Source: Roseibium aggregatum IAM 12614 (GTDB lineage: Bacteria; Pseudomonadota; Alphaproteobacteria; Rhizobiales; Stappiaceae). Taken from it: a stretch of DNA of 64,000 bases. The notes beneath the pieces are model-generated. The model searched no databases. It saw only the letters and a program-made list of their open reading frames with translations, and was not told where the DNA came from. Location of the stretch: positions 124,001-188,000 of the forward strand of contig NZ_AAUW01000009.1 of NCBI RefSeq assembly GCF_000168975.1, written 5' to 3'. Shown here in pieces: positions 20,183 to 29,998 of the stretch. Position numbers and translations under genes: made by a program. Position 1 is the first letter of the stretch; each line of letters begins with the position of its first letter.

Positions 20183-21007
20183 TCAGTCTCCACCGCCGCA
20201 ACCGCTGCAGCCGGAACTACCACCGCTGCCGCCCCCACCGCTGCTGCCGCAGCCGGTGCTGCATCCGGAAGAGTTGCCGCCTGACTTCATGGAGAAGATC
20301 ACCAGCGCCAGGGCGATTATGAACAGGCTCAACACGAACTCGGTGGTGTGCATGGTGGCCCAGTGCCAGACCCTGTTGACCAGTCTTTCCAGGAAGGTGT
20401 CTCCTTGCGCCTCTCCATGGGCGAAAGCGAGTCGCGTCCCCAAGAGAAGAGACAGGGTGGCCAGCAACGCGCAGAGCACGGCAGTGGGCGCATTCGCAAA
20501 CCACCTGGCGACCCGCGCGACCCGGTTCGGCCAGTGCGGCTTGCGGATGATCCAGACATCCTGCGCATTCACCCGGACAAACCCCGGCGCCTTGCCAAAA
20601 CGGATCTCTTCCGGCGGCCAGATATCCTGTGGCGGTTCGCCGAACTCAGTTCGGTAAAGCCGGAGTGTTCTTGCATAGGCCTGCCGGAACCGGACGTCCT
20701 GGTCAGGGCCGCCCTTCGTCGGCATATGGTGCAGCGGACCCCCGAGCGCTTCTCTGAATGGTTCCCAGTAATGTCTGGTGTAGGTCAGATGCAGATGCCA
20801 GGCCTGGTCCACTTCGTCGCTCGGCGTCACGATGCCTTCGCCAAGCCGGCTGAGATAGGCAAACCGAAGATACTCGGTCACGACACGTCTGGCGAAACCC
20901 TTGCTCCAGCCGTTGTCGCGGGCAAGGCGCGCGGTAAATGGGAAGTCCGCTTCCACATCGTCCGGGTGGCAGGCTTCAAGCCGGGTCCAAAGGCGGGCAT
21001 CGCGCAA
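20183..21007 (-). CDS. Glycine-rich-domain-like membrane protein with a Cys/Gly/Ser tail
   Basis: A 274-residue protein of unknown function. The N-terminal half has VDQAWHLHLTYTRHYW, the motif of GRDP-like (PF07173-type) domains. Two hydrophobic segments follow at about 173-195 (APTAVLCALLATLSLLLG) and 222-240 (FVLSLFIIALALVIF). The C-terminus is a low-complexity tail rich in Gly, Ser and Cys (GCSTGCGSS, GCSGCGGGD), a style also seen in TIGR04222-type membrane proteins. It likely sits in the inner membrane. It precedes alkB by 21 bp on the same strand; no functional link is known. Confidence 0.75.
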   Translation of the reverse strand: MRDARLWTRLEACHPDDVEADFPFTARLARDNGWSKGFARRVVTEYLRFAYLSRLGEGIVTPSDEVDQAWHLHLTYTRHYWEPFREALGGPLHHMPTKGGPDQDVRFRQAYARTLRLYRTEFGEPPQDIWPPEEIRFGKAPGFVRVNAQDVWIIRKPHWPNRVARVARWFANAPTAVLCALLATLSLLLGTRLAFAHGEAQGDTFLERLVNRVWHWATMHTTEFVLSLFIIALALVIFSMKSGGNSSGCSTGCGSSGGGGSGGSSGCSGCGGGD

Positions 21008-21362
21008 GTCAGGTCTCCTTTCCGAAGGGGTCTTTGCTGTGACGGGCGGAGCTTAACCGGTTTGGCTTGCCTCTTTCAGCAAAACCTGACGGTTCCCCTC
21101 GATTGCATGTGGAATTCGCAAAGCTGACAATGGTGGTAACGATCTGGGAAGAAATATCGGCCAAGAAGGGAAAGTCTGCGAAATGTCATTGGACAGATGT
21201 CTTGCAGGCAAAGTTTCATCCACCTATATAGCGATCAAGCTTCGCGCCAAATCATGAGCCTAGCGTTCTGGTGCGATGTCCGGGGAAACCCGGTACCCAA
21301 CTGAGAGGAGCCGGAATGACGCCTTTATGGGTCTATCCGGTTTGCTAGAAAGAGAGGCAGAA
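21008..21362. other. Divergent control region upstream of dnaK
   Basis: These 355 bases lie between the leftward GRDP-like gene and dnaK. The right half holds the heat-shock-type promoter at 21201-21229 and a leader of about 125 bases. An open reading frame runs through the leader in the dnaK frame from 21276, but the conserved DnaK start is at 21363. Confidence 0.6.
21201..21229 (+). promoter_or_regulatory. RpoH (sigma-32)-type heat-shock promoter for dnaK
   Basis: CTTG at 21201-21204 and CCTATAT at 21223-21229 are separated by 18 bases. This matches the alphaproteobacterial heat-shock consensus CTTG-N17/18-CYTATNT. Transcription would start near 21236, about 125 bases ahead of dnaK. Confidence 0.8.
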
Positions 21363-23285
21363 ATGGCAAAGGTCATTGGTATCGACCTCGGCACGACGAA
21401 CTCGTGCGTCGCCGTCATGGACGGCAAGGATTCCAAAGTAATTGAAAACGCAGAAGGCGCCCGCACCACCCCGTCGATGGTGGCCTTCTCCGACGATGGC
21501 GAGCGTCTCGTCGGCCAGCCGGCTAAACGCCAGGCGGTCACGAACCCGACCAACACCCTGTTCGCGGTCAAGCGCCTGATCGGTCGCCGGTATTCCGACC
21601 CGACGGTCGACAAGGACAAGAAACTTGTTCCGTTCGAGATCGTCGAGGCAGACAACGGCGATGCATGGGTGGAAGCCAACGGCGAAAAATACTCCCCGTC
21701 CCAGGTGTCTGCTTTCATCCTTCAGAAGATGAAAGAAACCGCTGAGAGCTATCTCGGCGAAAAAGTGACCCAGGCGGTCATCACCGTCCCGGCCTACTTC
21801 AACGACGCACAGCGTCAGGCCACCAAGGATGCCGGCAAGATCGCGGGTCTCGAAGTCCTGCGTATCATCAACGAGCCGACGGCAGCAGCGCTTGCCTACG
21901 GTCTCGACAAGAACGACGGCAAGACCATCGCGGTCTACGACCTTGGCGGTGGCACGTTCGACGTTTCCATCCTGGAAATCGGCGACGGCGTCTTCGAAGT
22001 GAAGTCCACAAACGGTGACACGTTCCTCGGCGGTGAAGACTTCGACATGGTCCTCGTCGACTACCTTGCGTCCGAGTTCAAGAAGGACCAGGGCATCGAC
22101 CTGAAGAACGACAAGCTGGCCCTGCAGCGTCTGAAGGAAGCTGCGGAAAAGGCGAAGATCGAACTGTCGTCCTCGTCCCAGACCGAAATCAACCTGCCGT
22201 TCATCACGGCGGATGCTTCCGGTCCGAAGCACCTGACGCTGAAACTCACCCGCGCCAAGTTCGAGTCGCTGGTCGAGGATCTGGTCAAGCGTACCATCGA
22301 GCCGATGAAAGCCGCCCTGAAAGACGCAGGTCTCGCAGCCGGTGAAATCGACGAAGTGGTTCTGGTCGGCGGCATGACCCGCATGCCGAAGATCCAGGAA
22401 ACCGTGAAGACCTTCTTCGGCAAGGAGCCGCACAAGGGTGTGAACCCGGACGAAGTCGTGGCCATGGGTGCCGCGATCCAGGCCGGTGTTCTGCAGGGCG
22501 ACGTCAAGGACGTTCTGCTGCTCGACGTGACCCCGCTGTCGCTCGGCATCGAAACGCTTGGCGGTGTCTTCACCCGTCTGATCGACCGCAACACGACGAT
22601 CCCGACCAAGAAGAGCCAGGTGTTCTCGACCGCTGAAGACAATCAGACGGCCGTGACCATCCGCGTCTTCCAGGGTGAGCGTGAAATGGCTGCGGACAAC
22701 AAGATCCTCGGTCAGTTCGACCTGGTCGGCCTGCCGCCGGCACCGCGTGGTGTTCCGCAGATCGAGGTCACCTTCGACATCGACGCCAACGGTATCGTCA
22801 ACGTGTCCGCAAAGGACAAGGGCACCGGCAAGGAACAGCAGATCCGCATCCAGGCCTCCGGCGGCCTCAGCGACAGCGACATCGACCAGATGATCAAGGA
22901 CGCTGAATCCCATGCCGATGAGGACAAGAAGCGGAAGGAACTGGTGGAAGCCAAGAACCAGGGCGAATCTCTGGTCCATTCCACCGAAAAGTCCCTGAAG
23001 GACTATGGCGACAAGGTTTCCGAGGACGACAAGTCCGCGATCGAAACCGCTCTCGCCTCCCTGAAGTCTGCTCTCGAAGGTGAAGACCTGGAAGACATCA
23101 AGGCCAAGACCCAGTCTCTGGCAGAAGCGTCCATGAAACTTGGCGAAGCCATGTATCAGGCCGCTCAGGCTGACGCCCAGGCTGAGGACGGCGAGGAAGC
23201 CGATCCGAAAGCCAAGGCTGAAGACGATGTCGTCGATGCGGATTTCGAAGAAGTCAAAGAAGACGACGACAAAAAATCCGCTTAA
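21363..23285 (+). CDS. dnaK: Molecular chaperone DnaK (Hsp70)
   Basis: A 640-residue ATP-dependent chaperone working with DnaJ and GrpE. The start at 21363 gives the conserved [18 protein letters not shown]; longer frames to 21276 are not conserved. The ATPase domain has [15 protein letters not shown] and VGGMTRMPK. The interdomain linker is [16 protein letters not shown]. The substrate-binding domain and helical lid follow, ending in an acidic tail ([12 protein letters not shown]). It is preceded by a heat-shock-type promoter and followed by dnaJ 164 bp downstream, with a long hairpin between. Confidence 0.98.
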   Translation: MAKVIGIDLGTTNSCVAVMDGKDSKVIENAEGARTTPSMVAFSDDGERLVGQPAKRQAVTNPTNTLFAVKRLIGRRYSDPTVDKDKKLVPFEIVEADNGDAWVEANGEKYSPSQVSAFILQKMKETAESYLGEKVTQAVITVPAYFNDAQRQATKDAGKIAGLEVLRIINEPTAAALAYGLDKNDGKTIAVYDLGGGTFDVSILEIGDGVFEVKSTNGDTFLGGEDFDMVLVDYLASEFKKDQGIDLKNDKLALQRLKEAAEKAKIELSSSSQTEINLPFITADASGPKHLTLKLTRAKFESLVEDLVKRTIEPMKAALKDAGLAAGEIDEVVLVGGMTRMPKIQETVKTFFGKEPHKGVNPDEVVAMGAAIQAGVLQGDVKDVLLLDVTPLSLGIETLGGVFTRLIDRNTTIPTKKSQVFSTAEDNQTAVTIRVFQGEREMAADNKILGQFDLVGLPPAPRGVPQIEVTFDIDANGIVNVSAKDKGTGKEQQIRIQASGGLSDSDIDQMIKDAESHADEDKKRKELVEAKNQGESLVHSTEKSLKDYGDKVSEDDKSAIETALASLKSALEGEDLEDIKAKTQSLAEASMKLGEAMYQAAQADAQAEDGEEADPKAKAEDDVVDADFEEVKEDDDKKSA

Positions 23286-23295
23286 CTGAAAAGCG

Positions 23296-23323
23296 CCAGC
23301 CAGCCGGTTCTCCGGCTGGCTGG
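23296..23323 (+). other. Long perfect hairpin between dnaK and dnaJ
   Basis: A 12-bp perfect stem CCAGCCAGCCGG/CCGGCTGGCTGG with a TTCT loop starts 11 bases past the dnaK stop. The next bases (TCCAATCCCGG) are not a T-run, so it is not a standard terminator. It may stabilise the dnaK 3' end or lower dnaJ expression relative to dnaK. Confidence 0.7.
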
Positions 23324-23449
23324 TCCAATCCCGGCGCCGGGTGCTCGACTGCCTGATGACACAGGCACTTGTGCGCGGCGCCTTCGCCGTAATAGGCGCC
23401 GGCCTTTGCCAGGCCGCCTGCGGTGCAACAACAAGACCGGAAGATCTTG

Positions 23450-24580
23450 ATGTCGAAACGTGATTTCTATGAGGTGCTGGGTGTTTCGCGCGATGCGGAT
23501 GAAAAAGCGCTGAAAAGCGCTTACCGCAAGATGGCCATGCAGTTTCACCCGGACCGCAATCCGGGCGACGAGGCCGCCGAAGCCAAGTTCAAGGAAGTCA
23601 ACGAGGCCTATGACACGCTGAAGGACAAGCAGAAGCGTGCGGCCTATGACCGTTTCGGTCATGCGGCCTTCGAAAACGGTGGTTTTGGCGGTGGCGGCGC
23701 CGGAGCCCACGACTTCTCTTCCACCATGTCGGACATCTTCGAAGAATTCTTCGGCATGGGCGGAGGTGGTGGCCGCCGCTCCGGCGGACGCGAGCGCGGC
23801 GCGGACCTGCGCTACAATCTGGATATCACGCTGGAAGATGCCTTCACCGGAAAAACGGTGGAGATCGAGGTTCCCACCAGCGTTACCTGTGACGACTGCT
23901 CCGGTTCGGGCGCAAAGCCAGGAACCAGCCCGACCACCTGCCGCACCTGTGGCGGGGCGGGCCGTGTGCGTGCCGCACAGGGCTTCTTCACGCTGGAGCG
24001 CACCTGCCCGAGCTGTCAGGGCCGCGGCCAGGTGATCACCGACCCTTGCGAAGGCTGTGGCGGCTCCGGGCGCAAGACCCAGGAGCGTACGCTTTCGGTC
24101 AACATTCCTGCCGGCATCGAGGACGGAACCCGTATCCGGCTGGCAGGAGAAGGCGAAGCAGGCGTGCGCGGTGGGCCCGCGGGCGATCTCTATATTTTCC
24201 TCTCCATCAGGCCGCACGAACTCTTCCAGCGCGACGGCGCCGATCTTTACTGCCGCGTGCCGATTTCCATGTCGACGGCGACGCTCGGCGGTCAGTTCGA
24301 CGTGCCGACGGTCGAAGGGGCCACCAGCCGCGTCAAGGTGCCCGAGGGCACGCAGACCGGAAAGCAGTTCCGCTTGCGCGGCAAGGGCATGCCGATCATG
24401 CGGTCCAGTCAGCATGGCGACATGTATATTCAGGTCACTGTCGAAACGCCGACCAATCTGACCCGGCGCCAACGCGAACTCCTGGCGGAATTCGAAAAGG
24501 AATCTTCCGGCGAAAACCATCCCGAATCTGCGGGCTTTTTCTCCAAGGTGAAAGATTTCATCGATAATCTCGGTGCATAA
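23450..24580 (+). CDS. dnaJ: Molecular chaperone DnaJ (Hsp40)
   Basis: A 376-residue co-chaperone that stimulates DnaK ATPase. The ATG at 23450 gives [20 protein letters not shown]. The J domain has HPD at residues 33-35. A Gly/Phe-rich segment ([13 protein letters not shown]) follows. Four zinc-finger repeats are [24 protein letters not shown] and CEGCGGSG. The C-terminal substrate domains complete a class I (type A) DnaJ. It lies downstream of dnaK on the same strand. Confidence 0.98.
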   Translation: MSKRDFYEVLGVSRDADEKALKSAYRKMAMQFHPDRNPGDEAAEAKFKEVNEAYDTLKDKQKRAAYDRFGHAAFENGGFGGGGAGAHDFSSTMSDIFEEFFGMGGGGGRRSGGRERGADLRYNLDITLEDAFTGKTVEIEVPTSVTCDDCSGSGAKPGTSPTTCRTCGGAGRVRAAQGFFTLERTCPSCQGRGQVITDPCEGCGGSGRKTQERTLSVNIPAGIEDGTRIRLAGEGEAGVRGGPAGDLYIFLSIRPHELFQRDGADLYCRVPISMSTATLGGQFDVPTVEGATSRVKVPEGTQTGKQFRLRGKGMPIMRSSQHGDMYIQVTVETPTNLTRRQRELLAEFEKESSGENHPESAGFFSKVKDFIDNLGA

Positions 24581-24682
24581 GCGGCCGGAAATGGGCAGCA
24601 CCTGCGTGCAATCTGTGCGCTTGCCCATGGCATCTTATTGCAATCACTCCTATATTCCCCCTGTGGGGATGAGTGAGGAAAG

Positions 24683-25345
24683 ATGCTGAAACGCAATAGC
24701 TCCCGCCGGGAAGCCTTTCGGGAAAAGCTTGAAAAGGCCAGTGCCGTTCGGGCCAAGGTGCTGGATGAAGTCAAATTCATTCGCTCCTGGGCTCAGAATC
24801 CGCTTCGAACCGGGGCAGTGGCCCCCTCCGGGCCGGAACTTGCCGCCAGGATGGCGTCCTTTCTGACGCCGCGGCCGCATTCGAGGGTTGTTGAACTGGG
24901 GCCGGGAACCGGCGTCGTTACCAAGGCGATCCTGGAACGCGGGTTTTCGTCCCATCAGCTCAGTCTCATCGAATATTGTCCGGAGTTCTGCGAACTTCTG
25001 ACCCGCAGATACCCGGGTCTGAAAGTCGTGCAGGGGGATGCCTATGCGCTTGGTGAAACCCTTGGCCGTGCCGGGGACACGTTTTCAGCCACCGAAGGCC
25101 AGCGGCATTCGCTGGACGGCATCGTCTCCTCCCTGCCGTTGCTGACACGGCCGGAAGCGGCGCGCAAGGCTCTGCTGGCTGAAGCATTGGAGCTTCTGAA
25201 GCCGGGAGCGCCTTTCATCCAGTTTTCATACGGGCTGGTTGCCCCGGTCAAACCGGACAGCCGGTCAGTTTCCGTCTTCAGTTCGGACTGGGTCTGGAAG
25301 AACCTGCCTCCGGCGCGCGTCTGGGTCTACCGCAAGGCCCATTGA
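24683..25345 (+). CDS. pmtA: Phospholipid N-methyltransferase (PmtA)
   Basis: A 220-residue SAM-dependent enzyme that methylates phosphatidylethanolamine stepwise to phosphatidylcholine at the inner membrane. The N-terminal region KFIRSWAQNPLRTGAVAPSGPELA and the SAM motif VVELGPGTGVVT match the Rhizobium/Agrobacterium PmtA family rather than the Rhodobacter type. IEYCPEFCELL holds the acidic ribose-binding position. Length is typical. It lies about 100 bp past dnaJ with an imperfect hairpin (ATGGGCA/TGCCCAT) in the gap, so it is probably a separate unit. Confidence 0.92.
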   Translation: MLKRNSSRREAFREKLEKASAVRAKVLDEVKFIRSWAQNPLRTGAVAPSGPELAARMASFLTPRPHSRVVELGPGTGVVTKAILERGFSSHQLSLIEYCPEFCELLTRRYPGLKVVQGDAYALGETLGRAGDTFSATEGQRHSLDGIVSSLPLLTRPEAARKALLAEALELLKPGAPFIQFSYGLVAPVKPDSRSVSVFSSDWVWKNLPPARVWVYRKAH

Positions 25346-25471
25346 GGCTTGAGACGGCAGGGGACAGCGGGCACGAAACACTCCCATTTCCGGAAAAGCG
25401 CCCTACACTTGCCGTCAGGTGTTTACCACGCTGCGTCATGCGTGGGCTGGACAAGTGTTGGGTAGGTTCTG

Positions 25472-26047
25472 ATGCGCAATCCAAAAATCCTCGTTTGCTC
25501 GGGCTCCGTCCGGGGCGGGTCCTTCAACGGCAAACTTGCGGCCCTGGCCGCCAAGAAACTTGCGATCCTGGATGCGGACGTAACGCATCTGTCGCTGAAG
25601 GACTATCCATTGCCGATCTATGACGGCGATCTGGAAGAAACCAGTGGCGCTCCGGAAAACGCCAGGAAACTCAAACGCCTTTTTCTGGCAAACGATGGCG
25701 TCTTTCTCTCCTGCCCGGAATACAATGCCGGTGTCACGCCGCTTTTGAAGAACACGCTCGACTGGATCAGCCGCGTCAAGGAACCGGGCGATCCGTACAG
25801 GAACAAGATGTTTGCGCTCGGCTCTGCCTCACCCGGTGCATACGGCGGCATGCGTGGCCTGATAGGTATGCGCACCATCCTGGAAGTCGGCCTTGGGGCA
25901 ATGGTGCTGCCGCAGATGGTGGCCGTTTCCAAGGCTGCCAGCGCATTTGACGACAAGGGTGAACTCTCCGACGAACGGGTGGGCGGTCAGCTCGACAAGC
26001 TGGTGGAGGGGCTCTTGCGGGCAACCCGGATCGAGATGTCGCACTGA
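25472..26047 (+). CDS. NADPH-dependent FMN reductase family protein
   Basis: A 191-residue flavodoxin-like oxidoreductase. The phosphate-binding loop is SGSVRGGSFNGKL at the N-terminus and the second flavin motif is CPEYNAGVTPLLKNTLDW. GSASPGAYGGMRGL completes the FMN site. Relatives include ChrR/AzoR-like quinone or chromate reductases, so a role in quinone or xenobiotic reduction is possible; the substrate cannot be assigned. It stands alone between pmtA and hslV. Confidence 0.9.
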   Translation: MRNPKILVCSGSVRGGSFNGKLAALAAKKLAILDADVTHLSLKDYPLPIYDGDLEETSGAPENARKLKRLFLANDGVFLSCPEYNAGVTPLLKNTLDWISRVKEPGDPYRNKMFALGSASPGAYGGMRGLIGMRTILEVGLGAMVLPQMVAVSKAASAFDDKGELSDERVGGQLDKLVEGLLRATRIEMSH

Positions 26048-26220
26048 CGGTGCGGTTTCCCGGCGAAATTCAAAGCGAAATAGCCTGCCGTGAGCTGGTC
26101 TCCGGCCGCTCTGAAATCGGTCCGCAGCGGGCCGGATGCTATTGACTGCTTGGAAAAGCCCGTTTTGCCGCCTACATAGGGCGGCAGACAGAAGACCATG
26201 AAGATTGCCAAGAGGATTGA

Positions 26221-26781
26221 ATGAGCGAAACGCGCGAACCGGCCCAGTGGCACGGTACGACCATCATGATGGTGCGCAAGGGTGGCAAGGTGGTGATCGC
26301 CGGTGACGGCCAGGTCTCCCTCGGCCAGACCGTTATCAAGCACACCGCACGCAAGGTACGCCTGCTGGCCAAGGGCGAGGTTATCGCCGGTTTTGCCGGT
26401 GCCACCGCTGATGCCTTCACGCTGTTCGAGCGCCTTGAGGCGAAGCTGGAACAGTATCCGGGTCAATTGATGCGCGCCTGCGTGGAACTTGCCAAGGATT
26501 GGCGGACCGACCGGTATCTGCGCCGTCTGGAGGCAATGATGCTGGTGGCCGACAAGAACGTCTCGCTGGTGCTGACCGGTACGGGCGACGTTCTGGAACC
26601 GGAAGGCGGTGTCATGGGCATCGGCTCGGGCGGCAACTACGCGCTCGCCGCCGGACGTGCCCTGGCCGACACCGACTATGACGCGGAAACCATTGCCCGA
26701 AAGGCAATGGCGGTTGCCGCGGAAATCTGCGTTTACACCAACGCCAGCGTGACGGTCGAATCGCTGGATACGGCCGAGTAG
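26221..26781 (+). CDS. hslV: ATP-dependent protease subunit HslV
   Basis: A 186-residue threonine protease that forms the core of the HslUV (ClpQY) protease. The catalytic Thr lies in [12 protein letters not shown], exposed after removal of a short propeptide. Other signatures are [15 protein letters not shown] and [16 protein letters not shown]. Length is normal. It is followed 6 bases later by a GNAT gene and then hslU, an order I recall from several Hyphomicrobiales. Confidence 0.97.
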   Translation: MSETREPAQWHGTTIMMVRKGGKVVIAGDGQVSLGQTVIKHTARKVRLLAKGEVIAGFAGATADAFTLFERLEAKLEQYPGQLMRACVELAKDWRTDRYLRRLEAMMLVADKNVSLVLTGTGDVLEPEGGVMGIGSGGNYALAAGRALADTDYDAETIARKAMAVAAEICVYTNASVTVESLDTAE

Positions 26782-26787
26782 CGGCCA

Positions 26788-27306
26788 ATGATTTCGTTTC
26801 GCCCCGTCACCGCCGAAGATCTGCCGATGCTGGCGACCTGGATGGCGCGGCCGCACTGGCGGCACTGGTGGGGCGATCCGGAAGAGGAACTGAACAACAT
26901 CCGGGACATGGTCGAAGGCAGGGATACGACCCGGCCTTTCATCTTCCAGGAAGGCGGCGTCGACAAGGGCTATATTCAGGTCTGGTTTGTCGGCGATCAG
27001 CAGGGCAGCACCTTTGCGGTGGACTATCCCTGGCTGGATCTGCTGCCGGCCGAGGCTGTCGGTGTCGATCTGTCGATAGCTGCCGAGGAAGACGTGTCCC
27101 GGGGACTTGGAACAAGAACTTTGCAGGCATTCGTCCACGAGCTGCGTGAACAAGGCCATGAGCGGATCATCATCGATCCGGATCCGGCCAATCTCAGGGC
27201 CGTGAAGGCCTATCGAAAGGCCGGCTTTCGGGAGATCGAAGCGCTTCTGGGACGCACCGGCGACTACCTGCTGATGGAACTCGTAAGTAAAGAAGGCGTG
27301 TCTTAA
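26788..27306 (+). CDS. GNAT family N-acetyltransferase located between hslV and hslU
   Basis: A 172-residue acetyltransferase related to the Acetyltransf_8/AAC(6')-like group. It starts MISFRPVTAEDLPMLATWM, has the pattern HWRHWWGDPEEEL, an acetyl-CoA binding region SRGLGTRTLQAFV, and ends with PDPANLRAVKAYRKAGF. It starts 6 bases after hslV and ends 3 bases before hslU, so it is translated from the same mRNA. The substrate is unknown. AAC(6')-type similarity does not by itself mean aminoglycoside resistance. Confidence 0.9.
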   Translation: MISFRPVTAEDLPMLATWMARPHWRHWWGDPEEELNNIRDMVEGRDTTRPFIFQEGGVDKGYIQVWFVGDQQGSTFAVDYPWLDLLPAEAVGVDLSIAAEEDVSRGLGTRTLQAFVHELREQGHERIIIDPDPANLRAVKAYRKAGFREIEALLGRTGDYLLMELVSKEGVS

Positions 27307-27309
27307 ACA

Positions 27310-28614
27310 ATGTCCGATTTTTCTCCGCGTGAGATCGTTTCAGAACTCGACCGCTACATCGTCGGCCAGAAAGATGCCAAGCGCGCGGTTGCCATTGCAT
27401 TGCGCAACCGCTGGCGCCGCCAGCAGCTTCAGGGCCAGATGCGCGAGGAGGTTCTGCCGAAGAACATCCTGATGATCGGCCCGACCGGCGTCGGCAAGAC
27501 CGAGATTTCCCGCCGCCTGGCAAAGCTCGCCAATGCGCCCTTCACCAAGGTGGAAGCCACCAAGTTCACTGAGGTCGGCTACGTGGGCCGCGACGTGGAG
27601 CAGATCGTCCGCGATCTAGTGGAAGCCGGGATCTCGCTGGTGCGCGACCAGAAGCGCGAAGCGGTCAAGGCCAAGGCGCACATGCTGGCCGAGGAACGCG
27701 TGCTGGATGCGCTGGTCGGCAAGAACGCAAGCCCGGCGACCCGGGACAGCTTCCGCACCAAGCTGCGCAACGGCGAGATGGACGACAAGGAAATCGAGGT
27801 CGAGGTCCGGGCGCAGGCCCAGATGCCGAGCTTCGATCTGCCGGGCATGCCGGGTGCCAGCGTCGGGGTGATGAACGTCTCCGACCTGCTTGGCAAGGCA
27901 TTCGGCGGACAGACAAAGACAAAACGCACCACTGTCGGCGACAGCTACCAGATGTTGATCAACGAGGAGTCCGACAAGCTGCTCGATGACGACAAGGTGG
28001 TGGAAGAGGCAATTTCGCTGGTCGAGAATTCCGGCATCGTCTTCCTGGACGAGATCGACAAGATCTGCGCCCGTGAAGGCCGCGCGGGAGCCGACGTTTC
28101 ACGCGAAGGCGTGCAGCGTGACCTTCTGCCGCTGATCGAAGGTACGGTCGTCTCCACCAAGCATGGACCGGTGAAGACCGACCACATCCTGTTCATCGCC
28201 TCGGGCGCGTTCCACGTTGCCAAGCCTTCGGACCTTCTGCCGGAGCTCCAGGGCCGTCTGCCGATCCGTGTTGAGCTGCGCGCGCTCGACAAGGATGATT
28301 TCCGGGCGATCCTGACCGAACCGGAAGCCAGCCTCATCAAGCAGTATGTGGCGCTGCTGGATACGGAAAAGGTCAAGCTGAGCTTCACCGAAGATGCCAT
28401 TGACGAGATCGCGACCATTGCGGTCGATCTCAATGCCTCGGTCGAGAACATCGGTGCCCGCCGCCTGCAGACGGTGATGGAACGCATTCTCGACGAGGTT
28501 TCCTTCACCGCGCCGGACCGGCCGGGCGAAGAGGTGGAGATCACGGGCAAGTTCGTTCGCGACAACATCGGCGACCTTGCAAAGAACGTCGACCTGTCGA
28601 AGTTCATCCTCTAG
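27310..28614 (+). CDS. hslU: ATP-dependent protease ATPase subunit HslU
   Basis: A 434-residue AAA+ unfoldase that feeds substrates to HslV. It begins [23 protein letters not shown]. Walker A is GPTGVGKTE, the pore motif is GYVGRD and Walker B is [10 protein letters not shown]. The intermediate (I) domain lies at about 110-225. The C-terminal NVDLSKFIL is the tail that inserts into HslV to activate it. It is the third gene of hslV-GNAT-hslU. A long hairpin follows the stop. Confidence 0.98.
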   Translation: MSDFSPREIVSELDRYIVGQKDAKRAVAIALRNRWRRQQLQGQMREEVLPKNILMIGPTGVGKTEISRRLAKLANAPFTKVEATKFTEVGYVGRDVEQIVRDLVEAGISLVRDQKREAVKAKAHMLAEERVLDALVGKNASPATRDSFRTKLRNGEMDDKEIEVEVRAQAQMPSFDLPGMPGASVGVMNVSDLLGKAFGGQTKTKRTTVGDSYQMLINEESDKLLDDDKVVEEAISLVENSGIVFLDEIDKICAREGRAGADVSREGVQRDLLPLIEGTVVSTKHGPVKTDHILFIASGAFHVAKPSDLLPELQGRLPIRVELRALDKDDFRAILTEPEASLIKQYVALLDTEKVKLSFTEDAIDEIATIAVDLNASVENIGARRLQTVMERILDEVSFTAPDRPGEEVEITGKFVRDNIGDLAKNVDLSKFIL

Positions 28615-28639
28615 GGCGGGTCCGAAAGACACCGGTTGA

Positions 28640-28677
28640 GCGCTCCGAGCGCGGCGATTTCGCCGCTTGCGGAGCGC
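28640..28677 (+). other. Two-part hairpin after hslU
   Basis: GCGCTCCG/CGGAGCGC (8 bp) encloses GCGGCGA/TCGCCGC (7 bp), with a 3-base internal loop on each side and a 2-base apex. No T-run follows. It probably protects or ends the hslVU mRNA. Confidence 0.6.
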
Positions 28678-28693
28678 GCGGACCGGTGGCAGC

Positions 28694-29197
28694 ATGCGCC
28701 CCATGGTAGCTATTCGAAAAAGCAACGAGGAAGGCCACCGCCGGAAGTTTCTGGTTGTGGTCGACGAGACGCCCGAATGTGACCGGGCGATCGTATATGC
28801 CGCCAAACGGGCGGCCCGGACCGGCGGCGTCGTGACGCTGGTCTTCATTATTGCGCCAGGCGACTTCCAGCATTGGCTGGGGGTTGAGGACATCATGCGG
28901 GCGGAAGCCCAGGAAGAAGCCGAAGCGGCCCTTGCAAAAGCCGCCGAGCGGGTGCGCTCCGTTGCCCGCACCGAACCGGAGACGGTGGTGAGGGAAGGGA
29001 CCAAGGCCGAGGAGATCATGGAACTGATCGAGGCCGATGCCGATATCGCCATTCTGATCCTCGCCGCCAGCACAGGCTCGGAAGGGCCGGGGCCTCTGGT
29101 GTCGTCGATTGCTGGAAAATCCGCTGGAACATTCCCGATTCCGGTAACGATCGTGCCGGGCAACCTGGATGACGATTCCATCGCCGCACTTGCGTGA
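28694..29197 (+). CDS. Universal stress protein (UspA family)
   Basis: About 167 residues from the ATG at 28694; a second ATG at 28703 is equally possible, and the ribosome site is weak for both. The UspA fold starts RKFLVVVDETPECDRAIVYAAKRA and contains AEEIMELIEADADIAILILAAST. The classic ATP-binding pattern GxxGxGS is replaced by GSEGPGPLVSSI, so nucleotide binding is unclear. It is cytoplasmic, with no partner gene. Confidence 0.85.
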   Translation: MRPMVAIRKSNEEGHRRKFLVVVDETPECDRAIVYAAKRAARTGGVVTLVFIIAPGDFQHWLGVEDIMRAEAQEEAEAALAKAAERVRSVARTEPETVVREGTKAEEIMELIEADADIAILILAASTGSEGPGPLVSSIAGKSAGTFPIPVTIVPGNLDDDSIAALA

Positions 29198-29387
29198 TCC
29201 GCGCACGCAGGGGGCAAAGTTTCCCAGAGATTGCTTGACCAGGCAGGATCTGCACCTATCTAGTTTTTAACGGTTCCAAACTGTCGCGAGATACGTTAGA
29301 AACATTCATCGGCGTTTTGCGATGGAGGTGAGGCGCAAAACGAAGCCGGCCACACGGGCGCGACCAGAAGCGCAAGGACGAGACAAG

Positions 29388-29945
29388 ATGTTCATTCAAA
29401 CCGAAGCCACTCCGAATCCGGCGACACTCAAATTTCTACCGGGACGGGTTGTCCTGCCGGAGGGAACCTACGACTTCCGCTCCAAGGCGGATGCCGGAGT
29501 ATCGCCGCTGGCGCAGAAACTGTTCGACGTGCCGGGCGTGGTGGCGGTCTTTTTCGGCCACGACTTCGTGACCGTGACCAAGGACGAAACCGACTGGCAG
29601 CACATGAAGCCCGCCATTCTTGGCGTGATCATGGAGCAGTTCATGTCCGGCCAGCCGGTCATGGCGACCAGCGAAGCGGAAAATATCGAGGAAGGCGAGT
29701 TCTTCGAGGCAGGTGACGCGGACACCGTCAGCACCATCAAGGAACTCCTGGAAACCCGGGTGCGTCCGGCGGTGGCGCAGGATGGCGGCGACATCACCTT
29801 CAAGGGCTTCAAGGAAGGTATCGTCTACCTTTCCATGCGTGGCGCCTGTGCAGGCTGCCCGTCGTCCACGGCAACGTTGCAGCACGGCATTCAGAATCTG
29901 CTGCGCCACTTCGTACCGGAAGTCGAAGAAGTCCGCCCGATCTGA
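29388..29945 (+). CDS. NifU family iron-sulfur carrier protein (Nfu)
   Basis: A 185-residue Nfu protein that delivers Fe-S clusters. The ATG at 29388 gives MFIQTEATPNPATLKFLPG, the start of the Nfu N-terminal domain; the upstream in-frame codons to 29322 are not conserved. The C-terminal NifU domain has VRPAVAQDGGDI and the cluster-binding CAGC (ACAGCPSSTATL). Length and domain order match the mitochondrial NFU1/alphaproteobacterial type. A strong terminator follows. Confidence 0.95.
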   Translation: MFIQTEATPNPATLKFLPGRVVLPEGTYDFRSKADAGVSPLAQKLFDVPGVVAVFFGHDFVTVTKDETDWQHMKPAILGVIMEQFMSGQPVMATSEAENIEEGEFFEAGDADTVSTIKELLETRVRPAVAQDGGDITFKGFKEGIVYLSMRGACAGCPSSTATLQHGIQNLLRHFVPEVEEVRPI

Positions 29946-29968
29946 TCGGGTGACCCTTGCAAAGTTTC

Positions 29969-29998
29969 AAAGGCCCGGCCGTCCAGCCGGGCCTTTTT
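29969..29998 (+). terminator. Rho-independent terminator after the Nfu gene
   Basis: An 11-bp perfect stem AAAGGCCCGGC/GCCGGGCCTTT with a 6-base loop, running into TTTTT. Confidence 0.92.

Noticed and set aside
21345..22979. Long open frame of over 500 codons on the strand opposite dnaK
   Set aside because: It mirrors the dnaK codon pattern, has no ribosome site or family signature, and is a typical antisense frame in high-GC DNA.
26788..27306. Aminoglycoside resistance gene
   Set aside because: AAC(6')-like fold similarity is broad; the context within hslVU points to a core function, not resistance.
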